Shown here piece by piece: positions 16,085 to 23,500 of a stretch of 64,000 bases of DNA (position 1 is its first letter; each line of letters begins with the position of its first letter). The notes beneath the pieces are model-generated. The model saw nothing but the letters and a program-made list of their open reading frames with translations. It ran no database searches and was not told the DNA's origin. Location: the NCBI GenBank assembly GCA_934574045.1, contig CAKTMK010000009.1:1-64000 (forward strand). Direction: 5' to 3'. A program made the translations under genes and the position numbers. The stretch is from an uncultured Oscillibacter sp. GTDB lineage: Bacteria > Bacillota > Clostridia > Oscillospirales > Oscillospiraceae.

Positions 16085-17151
16085 AAATTTGGCTGACGGC
16101 GGCGGCGCTGTGCCTGCTGCTGACGGTTCCGGTTGCCGCCGGGGTGCCGGACGAGCTGTGGAACGCCCTGCCGGAGGGTACGGAGGAGATCCTGAAGCAG
16201 ACGGAGCTGGACTCCGCGGACCCGCTGGGCAGCGGCGCGGCCCGGATCCTGCAGGGACTGGCGGAGCAGGGGCGCGGCGTGCTGCGCCAGCGGCTGCGGG
16301 GGGCGGTGAGCGTTCTGCTGGCGGTGCTTCTGTGCGGCGCAGCGGACGGCTTTTCCCAGACCGCCGGGGCCTCCGGCCCCCGGCTGGTCACAACGGCGGG
16401 GGCCTTGTCCGTCACGCTGCTGACGGCGGGCAGTCTGGAGACGCTGATCGGCATGGGCAGCGGCGCGATCCGGGCGCTGAACGACTTCGGCGGCGTGCTG
16501 CTGCCGGTGCTGGCCGCGGCGGCGGCAGTCAGCGGCTCCGTTACCTCCGCCACGGTGCAGCAGGTGATCGCGGTGCTGTTCACCGGCGCGCTGCTCAAGC
16601 TGATCGAGGGCGTGCTGCTGCCGATGGTGTATCTGTACATCGGGATGCTGACCGCCGCGGCGTGCCTTCCGGACGGGCGGCTGGGCAGCATCGCGGACGC
16701 GCTGCGCAAATGCGTCACGTGGGTGCTGTGCGGCGCGCTGACGGCGTTCACACTGTATCTCTCCGCAGCGCGCATCATCTCCGGGACGGCGGACGCGGCG
16801 GCGGTAAAGCTGGCAAAGACCGCCGTCTCCGGCGCGGTGCCGGTGGTGGGCGGGATCATCGCCGAGGCGGCGGAGACGGTCCTGACCGGCGCGGGGCTTT
16901 TGAAAAACGCCGTGGGCGCGTTCGGGATGCTGGCGGTGCTGGCGGCCTGCGCGTGGCCCTTCCTGCACCTCGGCGTGCAGTACCTTCTTTATAAGCTGGC
17001 GGGATTTCTGGCGGGACTGATCGGACCGGCGGAGCTGTGCCGGCTGGTGGACGGACTGGGGAGCGCCTTCGGACTGGTGCTGGGCATGACGGGAGCCAGC
17101 GCGCTGGCGCTGCTGATCGCCATCCTCTCGTCCATGGCCGCCGTGACGTAG
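16081..17151 (+). CDS. spoIIIAE: Stage III sporulation protein AE
   Basis: Polytopic membrane protein of the SpoIIIA channel, 356 residues. The start at 16081 (MKIWLTAAALCLLLTVPVAAG) gives a signal-like first segment; a GTG-type start further upstream in frame would fuse non-homologous sequence. After a lumenal stretch, at least six membrane segments are visible from about residue 75 onward. NDFGGVLLPVLAAAAAVSGS near 140 is a family landmark. ATGA overlap with spoIIIAD. Confidence 0.94.
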   Translation: MKIWLTAAALCLLLTVPVAAGVPDELWNALPEGTEEILKQTELDSADPLGSGAARILQGLAEQGRGVLRQRLRGAVSVLLAVLLCGAADGFSQTAGASGPRLVTTAGALSVTLLTAGSLETLIGMGSGAIRALNDFGGVLLPVLAAAAAVSGSVTSATVQQVIAVLFTGALLKLIEGVLLPMVYLYIGMLTAAACLPDGRLGSIADALRKCVTWVLCGALTAFTLYLSAARIISGTADAAAVKLAKTAVSGAVPVVGGIIAEAAETVLTGAGLLKNAVGAFGMLAVLAACAWPFLHLGVQYLLYKLAGFLAGLIGPAELCRLVDGLGSAFGLVLGMTGASALALLIAILSSMAAVT

Positions 17152-17162
17152 GAGGTGGGAGG

Positions 17163-17639
17163 ATGATCGAGGCGATACGGAGCTGGCTGACGGCGGCGGT
17201 GGCCGCGTCGTTCCTGACCGCCGCGGCCCAGAGCCTGATCCCGGAGGGCGCAGTGCGGAAGGCTGCGGGCTTTGCCGGGGGGCTGGCGCTGATCTGCGTG
17301 CTGCTGGAGCCGTTTCTGACGCTGGACCTCTCCCGCACGGAGCTTTCCTACGACGTCTGCGCGCAGGCGGTGGAGGAGCGGCGGGAGGAGCTTCAGACCC
17401 AGAGTGATCGGGAGCTGGAACGGCTCATAGCGGAGCGGACGCAGGCATATATTCAGGACAAAGCGGCGGAGCTTGGCGTGGCGTGTACGGTCCGGGTGCT
17501 GGTGGAGCCGGGAGCGGACGGCGTTCCCGTCCCGGCAGGCGCGGTGGTGACGGGGGAGTGTCCCGGCGCGCTGGCGGATTACATGGAGCGGGAGCTTGGA
17601 ATCTCAAAGGAGAGGCAGGTCTATCATGAAGCAGACTGA
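17163..17639 (+). CDS. spoIIIAF: Stage III sporulation protein AF
   Basis: 158-residue membrane protein starting MIEAIRSWLTAAVAASFLTAA with a second hydrophobic segment near residue 35-53 (AAGFAGGLALICVLLEPFL), then a soluble domain of about 100 residues thought to form ring-building-motif-like folds in this family. SD GGAGGTGGGAGG precedes the ATG. Its 3' end overlaps spoIIIAG by 14 bases. Confidence 0.93.
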   Translation: MIEAIRSWLTAAVAASFLTAAAQSLIPEGAVRKAAGFAGGLALICVLLEPFLTLDLSRTELSYDVCAQAVEERREELQTQSDRELERLIAERTQAYIQDKAAELGVACTVRVLVEPGADGVPVPAGAVVTGECPGALADYMERELGISKERQVYHEAD

Positions 17640-18144
17640 AACGCTGAAAGCGCTGTGGAGCCGGTGGAAATACGCCGCGCTGATCGCGGCGGCGGGCGCG
17701 GCGCTGCTGCTGCTTCCGGCGGGCGGCGGACGGACGGACGCGGCGCCTGCGGCGGAGATGGAGGAGCGCGTGCAGGACACGGTGCGGGAGATGGAGACGC
17801 GGATGGAGGCGATCCTCAAGACGATCGACGGGGCGGGAGAACTGCACCTGATGCTGGCGGCGGACACGGGGACCGCCCGCCAGCTGGCGCAGGACACGGA
17901 GCTGAGCTACAGCGGAGCCGTTTCCGCGCCGGACGACTATCTGCGCAGGGAGGAAACGGTCCTCACCGGCAGCGGCTCGGGCGAGGGGCCGGTGGTGACC
18001 CAGACGCGCTGCCCCACGTGGCGGGGCGCGCTGGTGGTGTGCCAGGGCGGCGGAGACGCGCAGGTGCGCTTTGCGGTCACGGCGGCGGTGAGCGCCCTGA
18101 CGGGGCTGGGCGCGGATCGGATCACGGTGGCAAAATGTCAGTGA
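17626..18144 (+). CDS. spoIIIAG: Stage III sporulation protein AG
   Basis: 172-residue single-pass protein whose extracellular domain builds a large ring in the intermembrane space between mother cell and forespore. The membrane segment is at residues 16-31 (YAALIAAAGAALLLLP). The ring-building domain includes EAILKTIDGAGELHLML near residue 62 and a C-terminal VRFAVTAAVSALTGLGADRI. SD AAAGGAGAGGCAGG. It overlaps spoIIIAF and is 23 bases from spoIIIAH. Confidence 0.93.
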   Translation: MKQTETLKALWSRWKYAALIAAAGAALLLLPAGGGRTDAAPAAEMEERVQDTVREMETRMEAILKTIDGAGELHLMLAADTGTARQLAQDTELSYSGAVSAPDDYLRREETVLTGSGSGEGPVVTQTRCPTWRGALVVCQGGGDAQVRFAVTAAVSALTGLGADRITVAKCQ

Positions 18145-18167
18145 TATTTTGGAGGAGGAAAGGGACC

Positions 18168-18752
18168 ATGAGAGGAAATTGGAAACGGTACACGGTGGTC
18201 GTGACCATGCTGGTGCTGGTGTGCGCAGCGGCGGCGCTGAACTGGCAGGCGACGCAGAGCGCCGCTCCGCCCGAGGACGCGGCGCAGTCCGCTCAGACGG
18301 ATGAAAAGCTGCTGGGCGCGGCGGCGCTGGTCTCCGGCGGGGACGGCGCGGCGGACCCCGCCGCGGCACCGGTGGACGAGACGGGCGTTTACACCGGGTC
18401 GGACTACTTCGCCTCCGCCCGGCTGACCCGCCAACAGGCCCGGGACGCCGCCGTGGCGCTTTTGCAGCAGGCCGCCGACGAGGACGGCGCGGCGCAGGCC
18501 GCGCTGGACAACGCCGCCGCTGGCATTCAGGCCATGGCGCAGTACACCATGGCCGAGGCCCAGATCGAAAATCTGGTGGCGGCCAAGGGGTACGCCGACT
18601 GCGTGGCCTTCATGAGCGAGGACAGCCTCAGCGTGGTGGTCTCCGCGCCGGAGGGGACGCTCAGCGGCGAGGACGTGGCGAAGATCACGGACATCGCCGT
18701 GGCCGAGACGGGCTATCCCGTGGACAGCATCAAGATCATGGCGGCTAACTGA
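18168..18752 (+). CDS. spoIIIAH: Stage III sporulation protein AH
   Basis: 194-residue bitopic protein that meets forespore SpoIIQ across the intermembrane space. ATG at 18168 (MRGNWKRYTVVVTMLVLVC) has GGAGGAGG at good spacing. The membrane segment lies at residues 8-23, followed by an Ala/Asp-rich linker and the C-terminal EscJ/YscJ-like domain ending VAETGYPVDSIKIM. Last gene of the operon; no strong terminator follows, and a new promoter starts within 20 bases. Confidence 0.93.
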   Translation: MRGNWKRYTVVVTMLVLVCAAAALNWQATQSAAPPEDAAQSAQTDEKLLGAAALVSGGDGAADPAAAPVDETGVYTGSDYFASARLTRQQARDAAVALLQQAADEDGAAQAALDNAAAGIQAMAQYTMAEAQIENLVAAKGYADCVAFMSEDSLSVVVSAPEGTLSGEDVAKITDIAVAETGYPVDSIKIMAAN

Positions 18753-18767
18753 GCGCGAAATTAGCTG

Positions 18768-18796
18768 TTGTAATTTTCCGTGAAGCATGGTAAACT
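18768..18796 (+). promoter_or_regulatory. Sigma-A promoter for asp23-nusB
   Basis: TTGTAA 18768-18773 and TAAACT 18791-18796 with 17-base spacing, 68 bases upstream of the Asp23-family ATG. Confidence 0.6.
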
Positions 18797-18863
18797 AAAA
18801 GGCACGAATGAAGACGCCTGCCCTGCGCGTGGCCGCGCGGCAGCGAGAAGGAGCGAGGATACT

Positions 18864-19238
18864 ATGGGCGAGAGCCGGGAATACATGACCCTGCCGGAGG
18901 AAAACGGCAGCATCAATATCGCGCAGGACGTGATCGCCGCCATCGCGGTGGGCGCCGTCCGCGACGTGGAGGGCGTGTCCGGGATGATGAGCGGCATGGG
19001 CGGCAGCGTCTCGGACCTGATGAACAAGAAAAACGCCCAGAAGGGCGTCCGCGGCGTGAAGATCGACATGACCGGCGCGGCGCTGACGCTGGACGTGTAC
19101 CTGACGGTGAAGTACGGCAGCGTGATCCCCGAGGTGGCGGAAAACGCGCAGAAAGCCGTCTCCTCCGCAGTGGAGGCCATGACCGGCTGCACTGTGGGCG
19201 CGGTGAACATCCATGTCGGCGGCGTGACGCTGGACTGA
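18864..19238 (+). CDS. Asp23/Gls24 family envelope protein
   Basis: 124-residue soluble protein of the Asp23 family (DUF322), often linked to cell-envelope stress and commonly found next to nusB in Clostridia. INIAQDVIAAIAVGAVRDVEGVSGM near residue 17 and VDVYLTVKYGSVIPEVAENAQ-type sequence near 74 are family landmarks. SD GAAGGAG precedes the ATG. Co-transcribed with nusB from the promoter at 18768. Molecular role is not established. Confidence 0.9.
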   Translation: MGESREYMTLPEENGSINIAQDVIAAIAVGAVRDVEGVSGMMSGMGGSVSDLMNKKNAQKGVRGVKIDMTGAALTLDVYLTVKYGSVIPEVAENAQKAVSSAVEAMTGCTVGAVNIHVGGVTLD

Positions 19239-19257
19239 GAAGAGGACGAACGGGATT

Positions 19258-19710
19258 ATGGTACGGAACGTAGCACGAGAGATCGCCGTGCGTCTTGCCT
19301 ATGAGCTGAGTTTTTCGGATGAGACCGCGCAGGAGCTGCTGGACCGCCGCTTGGCGGCGGACAATTTTGCATCTCTGGCGGAGGAGGACACGCTCTACGC
19401 CGAGGCGCCCAACGAAAAGCAGGCGGCCTATATCCGCCGTCTGGTCACCGGCGTGTCCGAGCACGCCGCAGAGCTGGACGGCTACATCTCCAAGTACGCG
19501 CAGGGGTGGAGCTTTGCCCGCATCCCGCTGGTGGCGTCCGCCGTTATGCGGGTGTGTATGTATGAGATCATGTACATGCCGGACATCCCCACCGGCGCGG
19601 CCATCAACGAAGCGGTGGAGATCGCCAAGAAGTACGAAACGCCGGAGACGGTAAAATTCATCAACGGCATTCTGGGCAGCTTTGCGCGTCAGGAGTGTCC
19701 GCAGGAATGA
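19258..19710 (+). CDS. nusB: Transcription antitermination factor NusB
   Basis: RNA-binding protein of the rRNA antitermination complex, working with NusE (S10) at boxA. The 150-residue all-helical protein has AREIAVRLAYELSFSD at the N-terminus and the conserved C-terminal segments IPLVASAVMRVCMYEIMYMPDIPTGAAINEAVEIAKKYETPE and FINGILGSF. It opens the nusB-xseA-xseB-ispA neighbourhood that is common in Clostridia. A terminator-like hairpin follows. Confidence 0.95.
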   Translation: MVRNVAREIAVRLAYELSFSDETAQELLDRRLAADNFASLAEEDTLYAEAPNEKQAAYIRRLVTGVSEHAAELDGYISKYAQGWSFARIPLVASAVMRVCMYEIMYMPDIPTGAAINEAVEIAKKYETPETVKFINGILGSFARQECPQE

Positions 19711-19720
19711 GCGCCGGGAC

Positions 19721-19749
19721 GGGGCGGGCCGCAAGCCCGCCCTGTTTTT
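19721..19749 (+). terminator. Terminator-like hairpin between nusB and xseA
   Basis: GGGCGGGC pairs with GCCCGCCC around CGCAA and is followed by TGTTTTTC. It may lower transcription of xseA onward from the nusB promoter. Confidence 0.6.
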
Positions 19750-19788
19750 CTGTATCCGGGTCCCGGCGCGGAGAGGAGGACGCTGCCC

Positions 19789-20988
19789 ATGGAGCAGCCG
19801 ATCTATCAGGTATCGCAGGTCAATGAATACGTCAACGCCATGCTGGACGGGGAGCCGCTTCTGCAGGACCTTCTGGTCCGGGGCGAGCTTTCCAACTACA
19901 AGATCTACCCCTCCGGCCATCACTACTTCACCCTCAAGGACCGGGACGGCGCGCTGCGGTGCGTCATGTTCCGGTCACAGGCCCAGCGCCTGCACTTCCG
20001 GCCGGAGAGCGGGATGAAGGTCATCGCCCGGGGCCGGATCTCGGTCTTTCCCCGGGACGGGGCCTATCAGCTCTACTGCGCCGGGCTTTCGCCGGACGGC
20101 GTGGGTGAGCTGGCGGTGGCCTTTGAGCAGCTCAAGGCAAAGCTGCTGGAGGAGGGCCTTTTCGACGAGGACCATAAAAAGCCCCTGCCGCGCTATCCCC
20201 AGACCATCGCCATCGTCACCTCCGCCGCCGGCGCGGCGGTCCACGATATGCTGCGCATCCTGCGGCGGCGGTACCCGGCGGCCAAGGCGGTGCTGCTGCC
20301 TGTGCGGGTGCAGGGGAAGGAGGCCCCGGCGGAGATCGCGGGCGCCATCCGGTACGCCAACCGCTGGCGGGTGGGCGACCTTATCATCACCGGCCGGGGC
20401 GGCGGATCCATCGAGGACCTGTGGGCCTTCAACGACGAGCGGGTGGCCCGGGCGATCTATGATTCCGAGATCCCGGTGATCTCGGCCGTGGGCCACGAGC
20501 CGGACGTGACCATTTCGGACTTTGTGGCGGACGCGCGGGCGTCCACTCCCTCCAACGCGGCGGAGATTGCCGTGCCGGACCAGATGGAGCTGCTGCGCTG
20601 GCTGCGCGGCGCGCAGGAGCGCCTTCTTCTGGCGGAGGAGACGAAGCTGGAGCGCTGCCGCCGCAGGCTGGACGAGCTGTCCGGCCGCCGGGTGCTGCGG
20701 GACCAGATGGCGTCGGTCCAGGACCGGCGGATGCTGCTGGCCCATCTGCAGCAGCGGCTGGGCGACCTGTCCGCCCGGAGCGTGGGCGAAAAGCGGCGGG
20801 CGTTTTCCGCTCTGGCCGCGTCGCTGGACGCCATGAGCCCGCTGAAGGTTTTGGGCCGGGGGTACGCCGTGGTCCGGAACGGGCAGGGGATCGTGAAGAG
20901 CTATCGGGACGCGCCCGTCGGGAGCCATATCGAGGTGGCGCTGGGCGAGGGCGCGCTGGAATGCACCGTTGAGAAAGGAAGAGCGTGA
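19789..20988 (+). CDS. xseA: Exodeoxyribonuclease VII large subunit
   Basis: Catalytic subunit of the single-strand exonuclease VII. The 399-residue protein has the N-terminal OB fold (YQVSQVNEYVNAMLDGEPLLQDLLVRGELSNYK), the catalytic domain with TSAAGAAVHDMLRILRRRYP near residue 145, GRGGGSIEDLWAFNDE near 203, SAVGHEPDVTISDFVADARASTPSNAAE near 232, a long helical region and the closing GRGYAVVRN. All motifs intact. Its stop overlaps the xseB start (TGATG). Confidence 0.97.
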   Translation: MEQPIYQVSQVNEYVNAMLDGEPLLQDLLVRGELSNYKIYPSGHHYFTLKDRDGALRCVMFRSQAQRLHFRPESGMKVIARGRISVFPRDGAYQLYCAGLSPDGVGELAVAFEQLKAKLLEEGLFDEDHKKPLPRYPQTIAIVTSAAGAAVHDMLRILRRRYPAAKAVLLPVRVQGKEAPAEIAGAIRYANRWRVGDLIITGRGGGSIEDLWAFNDERVARAIYDSEIPVISAVGHEPDVTISDFVADARASTPSNAAEIAVPDQMELLRWLRGAQERLLLAEETKLERCRRRLDELSGRRVLRDQMASVQDRRMLLAHLQQRLGDLSARSVGEKRRAFSALAASLDAMSPLKVLGRGYAVVRNGQGIVKSYRDAPVGSHIEVALGEGALECTVEKGRA

Positions 20989-21248
20989 TGGCAGGAAGGA
21001 AAAAGGAGACCCGGACGTTCGAACAGCAGATCGCGCGGCTGGAGGAGATCGTGGCCCGGATGGAAAAGGGCGACGCGGAGCTGGCGGAGTCGCTGGCCCT
21101 GTTTGACGAGGGAACAGGACTAATCGCCTCCTGCTCCAAGCTGCTGGACGAGGCGGAGCAGAAGGTGGTCCGCCTGATGAAGGGCGCGGACGGCGCGCCG
21201 GTGGAGCTGCCCTTTGACGCGGACGAGGAGGAAGAAAACGATGGATAA
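20988..21248 (+). CDS. xseB: Exodeoxyribonuclease VII small subunit
   Basis: 86-residue helical subunit (MAGRKKETRTFEQQIARLEEIVARMEKG) that coats the XseA stalk. The ATG at 20988 overlaps the xseA stop; a GTG one codon upstream is in frame but less likely. The DAELAESLALFDEGTGL motif is typical. The end overlaps the ispA start by 8 bases. Confidence 0.95.
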   Translation: MAGRKKETRTFEQQIARLEEIVARMEKGDAELAESLALFDEGTGLIASCSKLLDEAEQKVVRLMKGADGAPVELPFDADEEEENDG

Positions 21249-22119
21249 GCTGGAATTTGACGCGCGGTACGACGAATACCGCCGGAGCGTGGAGGACTAT
21301 CTGAGCGGCCTGTTTACAGACCGGCCCCACTGGGCGGACCTGTACGACTCCATGCGGTACAGCCTGCTGGCGGGCGGAAAGCGCATCCGCCCGGTCCTGA
21401 CGCTGGAGACGGCACGACTGTGCGGTCTGGACTGGCACGCGGCGATCCCTGCGGCCTGCGCGCTGGAGCTGGTGCATACCTATTCCCTGATCCACGACGA
21501 CCTGCCCTGCATGGACGACGACGACCTGCGCCGGGGCAAGCCCACCAACCACCGGGTCTACGGCGAGACGCTGGCCGTTCTGGCGGGCGACGCGCTCCAG
21601 CCGGAGGCGTTCCGCCTGATCCTGACCGCGCCGGAGCTGGACCCGGTCCGCCGGGCGGACTGTGCGCTGGTCCTGGCCCGCGCCGCCGGCGCGGACGGGA
21701 TGGTGGCCGGTCAGGTGCTGGACACGCTTCACCAGCCCCGCACCCGGGAGGAGCTGCTGGAGGTCCACCGCCTGAAAACGGGCGCCATGCTTCAGGGCGC
21801 GGCGCTGCTTGGCTGCGCCGCCGCCGGAGCGGGGGAGCAGACGCGCCGCTGCTTTGCTTCCTACGCGCAGGAGCTGGGCGTGGCGTTCCAGATCCGGGAC
21901 GATATGCTGGATGTGATCGGCGACGAGGCCGCGTTTGGAAAGCCCATCGGCTCCGACCGGGCGGACGGCAAGACCACGTATGTGGACGTGCTGGGTCTGG
22001 AGGGGTGCGAAAACGCCGTGGCTATGTGCACCGCGGCGGCGAAGGCCGCGCTGGCGCGGCTGCCGGAGCACGGCTTTCTGGACGCGCTGGCCGACACGCT
22101 GGCGCAGCGCCAAAAGTAA
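21241..22119 (+). CDS. ispA: Polyprenyl (farnesyl) diphosphate synthase
   Basis: Condenses IPP with DMAPP/GPP to farnesyl diphosphate, the C15 precursor of undecaprenol and quinone-type lipids. The 292-residue protein has GGKRIRPVL near residue 44, the first Asp-rich motif LIHDDLPCMDDDDLRRG near 84 and the second motif FQIRDDMLDVIGD near 217. The start at 21241 overlaps xseB. This xseAB-ispA block directly precedes the OLE RNA, as in Bacillus halodurans-type loci, and dxs follows, so the region handles isoprenoid supply. Confidence 0.96.
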   Translation: MDKLEFDARYDEYRRSVEDYLSGLFTDRPHWADLYDSMRYSLLAGGKRIRPVLTLETARLCGLDWHAAIPAACALELVHTYSLIHDDLPCMDDDDLRRGKPTNHRVYGETLAVLAGDALQPEAFRLILTAPELDPVRRADCALVLARAAGADGMVAGQVLDTLHQPRTREELLEVHRLKTGAMLQGAALLGCAAAGAGEQTRRCFASYAQELGVAFQIRDDMLDVIGDEAAFGKPIGSDRADGKTTYVDVLGLEGCENAVAMCTAAAKAALARLPEHGFLDALADTLAQRQK

Positions 22120-22168
22120 GCGCCCCGGCTCCGGCAAAAAAATTTACAGTTTGTATATACAAATATTG

Positions 22169-22197
22169 TTGTATATTTATCGGGAACGTGATATACT
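22169..22197 (+). promoter_or_regulatory. Sigma-A promoter of OLE RNA
   Basis: TTGTAT 22169-22174, 17-base spacer, TATACT 22192-22197, within a conspicuously AT-rich stretch. Start of transcription expected about 22204. It would give OLE RNA and the downstream genes their own transcription in addition to read-through from xseA-ispA. Confidence 0.8.
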
Positions 22198-22203
22198 CTA
22201 ATA

Positions 22204-22830
22204 TACTAAGCGGCGGCGCAGTATCCTAGTCAGGACTGCCGTCTCTCAGGGAGGGCCTAAAAATCCTCTGAAGGGCATATCGATGAAACCCGTGGTGCCT
22301 GCTTGGAACGCCCAGTTCTGGGTGGGTGCTGGGGGGAAGTGTGTTTTCACACTTGCGGACTCAGGGCGATGAGCAACGGCATGGTCAACCCGACCCTGTT
22401 TCCGTGGAGACCTGTTCTTGTGCGCGGACGTAATCCCATGCGGTATCCGGCCCGCGTACGAAACAGATTAGAACCTGCAGTGCGGTGCATCGGGCGCTTG
22501 CGTCCGTAACGCTGTGTGCAGATGTAGCCTGCCTTGCGTGGGCGCGGTGGATGAAGGAACCAAACGGCTCCGGCTCTGGCCAGAGCGGGACCGTTATCGC
22601 CTTCTGAAACCCCGTCTGCAAAAGAGGCTAAAGAAACGGACAGACTGCGGTGGAAATCACCTAGGCTGTCGCAAGAGCAGAAAAGGGATTACAGTGCGGA
22701 CTAAGTGGCAGTCGGGTCGCGCGGACGGCAACGCCGCGAAGCAGCGCCGAAAGGGGAACCGCCTCCATCGGCAACGAGAGGTGCGCTGCAGGGAAACCCA
22801 ACCCGTACCTAAGCCGTAAGATTAACCTTT
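22204..22830 (+). ncRNA. OLE RNA (ornate large extremophilic RNA)
   Basis: About 620 bases without a credible reading frame, between ispA and a gene for the OLE-associated membrane protein OapA, in the known OLE gene order xseA-xseB-ispA-OLE-oapA-dxs-tlyA-nadK-argR-recN. The sequence is rich in the unpaired purine strings and short stems typical of this RNA; recognisable blocks include GAAACCCGTGGTGCC near 22286, GGACTCAGGG near 22357 and GATGAGCAACGGCATGG near 22369. OLE RNA forms a membrane ribonucleoprotein with OapA and is needed for tolerance of stresses such as cold, alcohol and Mg2+. The 5' end follows the promoter; the 3' end near CCGTAAGATTAACC TTTTTT is approximate. Confidence 0.85.
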
Positions 22831-22918
22831 TTTGCAGCCGCCTGCTTAGTATTTTGAATTTCAGCCCGCCGGAGAAACGCTCCGGCGGAGCTTCTGTTCC
22901 GCTCGAGGAGGACGCGGT

Positions 22919-23479
22919 TTGAGCAAGGGAAAAAAGAAGAAAAAGGACGCGCAGCCCCGGCGGGACCGCTGGGTCCTGTGGGTGTTTTTGATGGCCGTGT
23001 CACTGTCCGCCGCGCTGAGTCTTGCGTCTGAGAGCGTGCTTTCAGAGGCGGGGCTTGTCGCGGCGCTGCTGGTTCTGGCGGCGTTTATCGCGCTGGGCAT
23101 CCTGTTCGACATCATCGGCGTGGCCGTGACCGCCGCCGACGAGCGGCCGTTCCACTCCATGGCCGCCCACCGGGAGCCGGGGGCGACGGAGGCCATCGGC
23201 CTGCTGCGTCGGGCCAGCCACGTCAGCAGCTTCTGCAACGACGTGGTGGGCGACATCTGCGGCATCGTCTCCGGTACGACCGGCGCCGTGATCGTGGTCC
23301 AGCTGCAAAAGGCGTTCAGCGTCCAGACTGTGCTTTTGAGCGTGTCGGTGACAGCGCTGATCTCCGGCCTGACCATCGGCGGCAAGGCGCTGGGTAAGAC
23401 GTTTGCCATGAACAAGAGCACCCGCGTGGTCTTTCTCGCGGGCAAATTTCTGCACATATTCCATCGTTCCTCCAAGTGA
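22919..23479 (+). CDS. oapA: OLE-associated protein A (membrane, DUF21-like)
   Basis: 186-residue membrane protein starting at a TTG (22919) behind GAGGAG. A basic N-terminus, MSKGKKKKKDAQPRRDR, leads into hydrophobic segments near residues 19-37 (WVLWVFLMAVSLSAALSLA), 49-72 and 133-150. The central stretch ADERPFHSMAAHREPGATEAIGLLRRASHVSSFCNDVVGDICGIVSGTTGA is the conserved core. In B. halodurans the homologue binds OLE RNA and brings it to the membrane. Position directly after the OLE RNA makes the call firm. 21 bases separate it from dxs. Confidence 0.9.
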   Translation: MSKGKKKKKDAQPRRDRWVLWVFLMAVSLSAALSLASESVLSEAGLVAALLVLAAFIALGILFDIIGVAVTAADERPFHSMAAHREPGATEAIGLLRRASHVSSFCNDVVGDICGIVSGTTGAVIVVQLQKAFSVQTVLLSVSVTALISGLTIGGKALGKTFAMNKSTRVVFLAGKFLHIFHRSSK

Positions 23480-23500
23480 TGGCGGAGGGAGAGAGCTTTT

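Noticed and set aside
19975..22137. 720-codon minus-strand frame across xseA-ispA
   Set aside because: Lies opposite three well-conserved genes and consists of Arg/Gly/Pro/His-rich low-information sequence.
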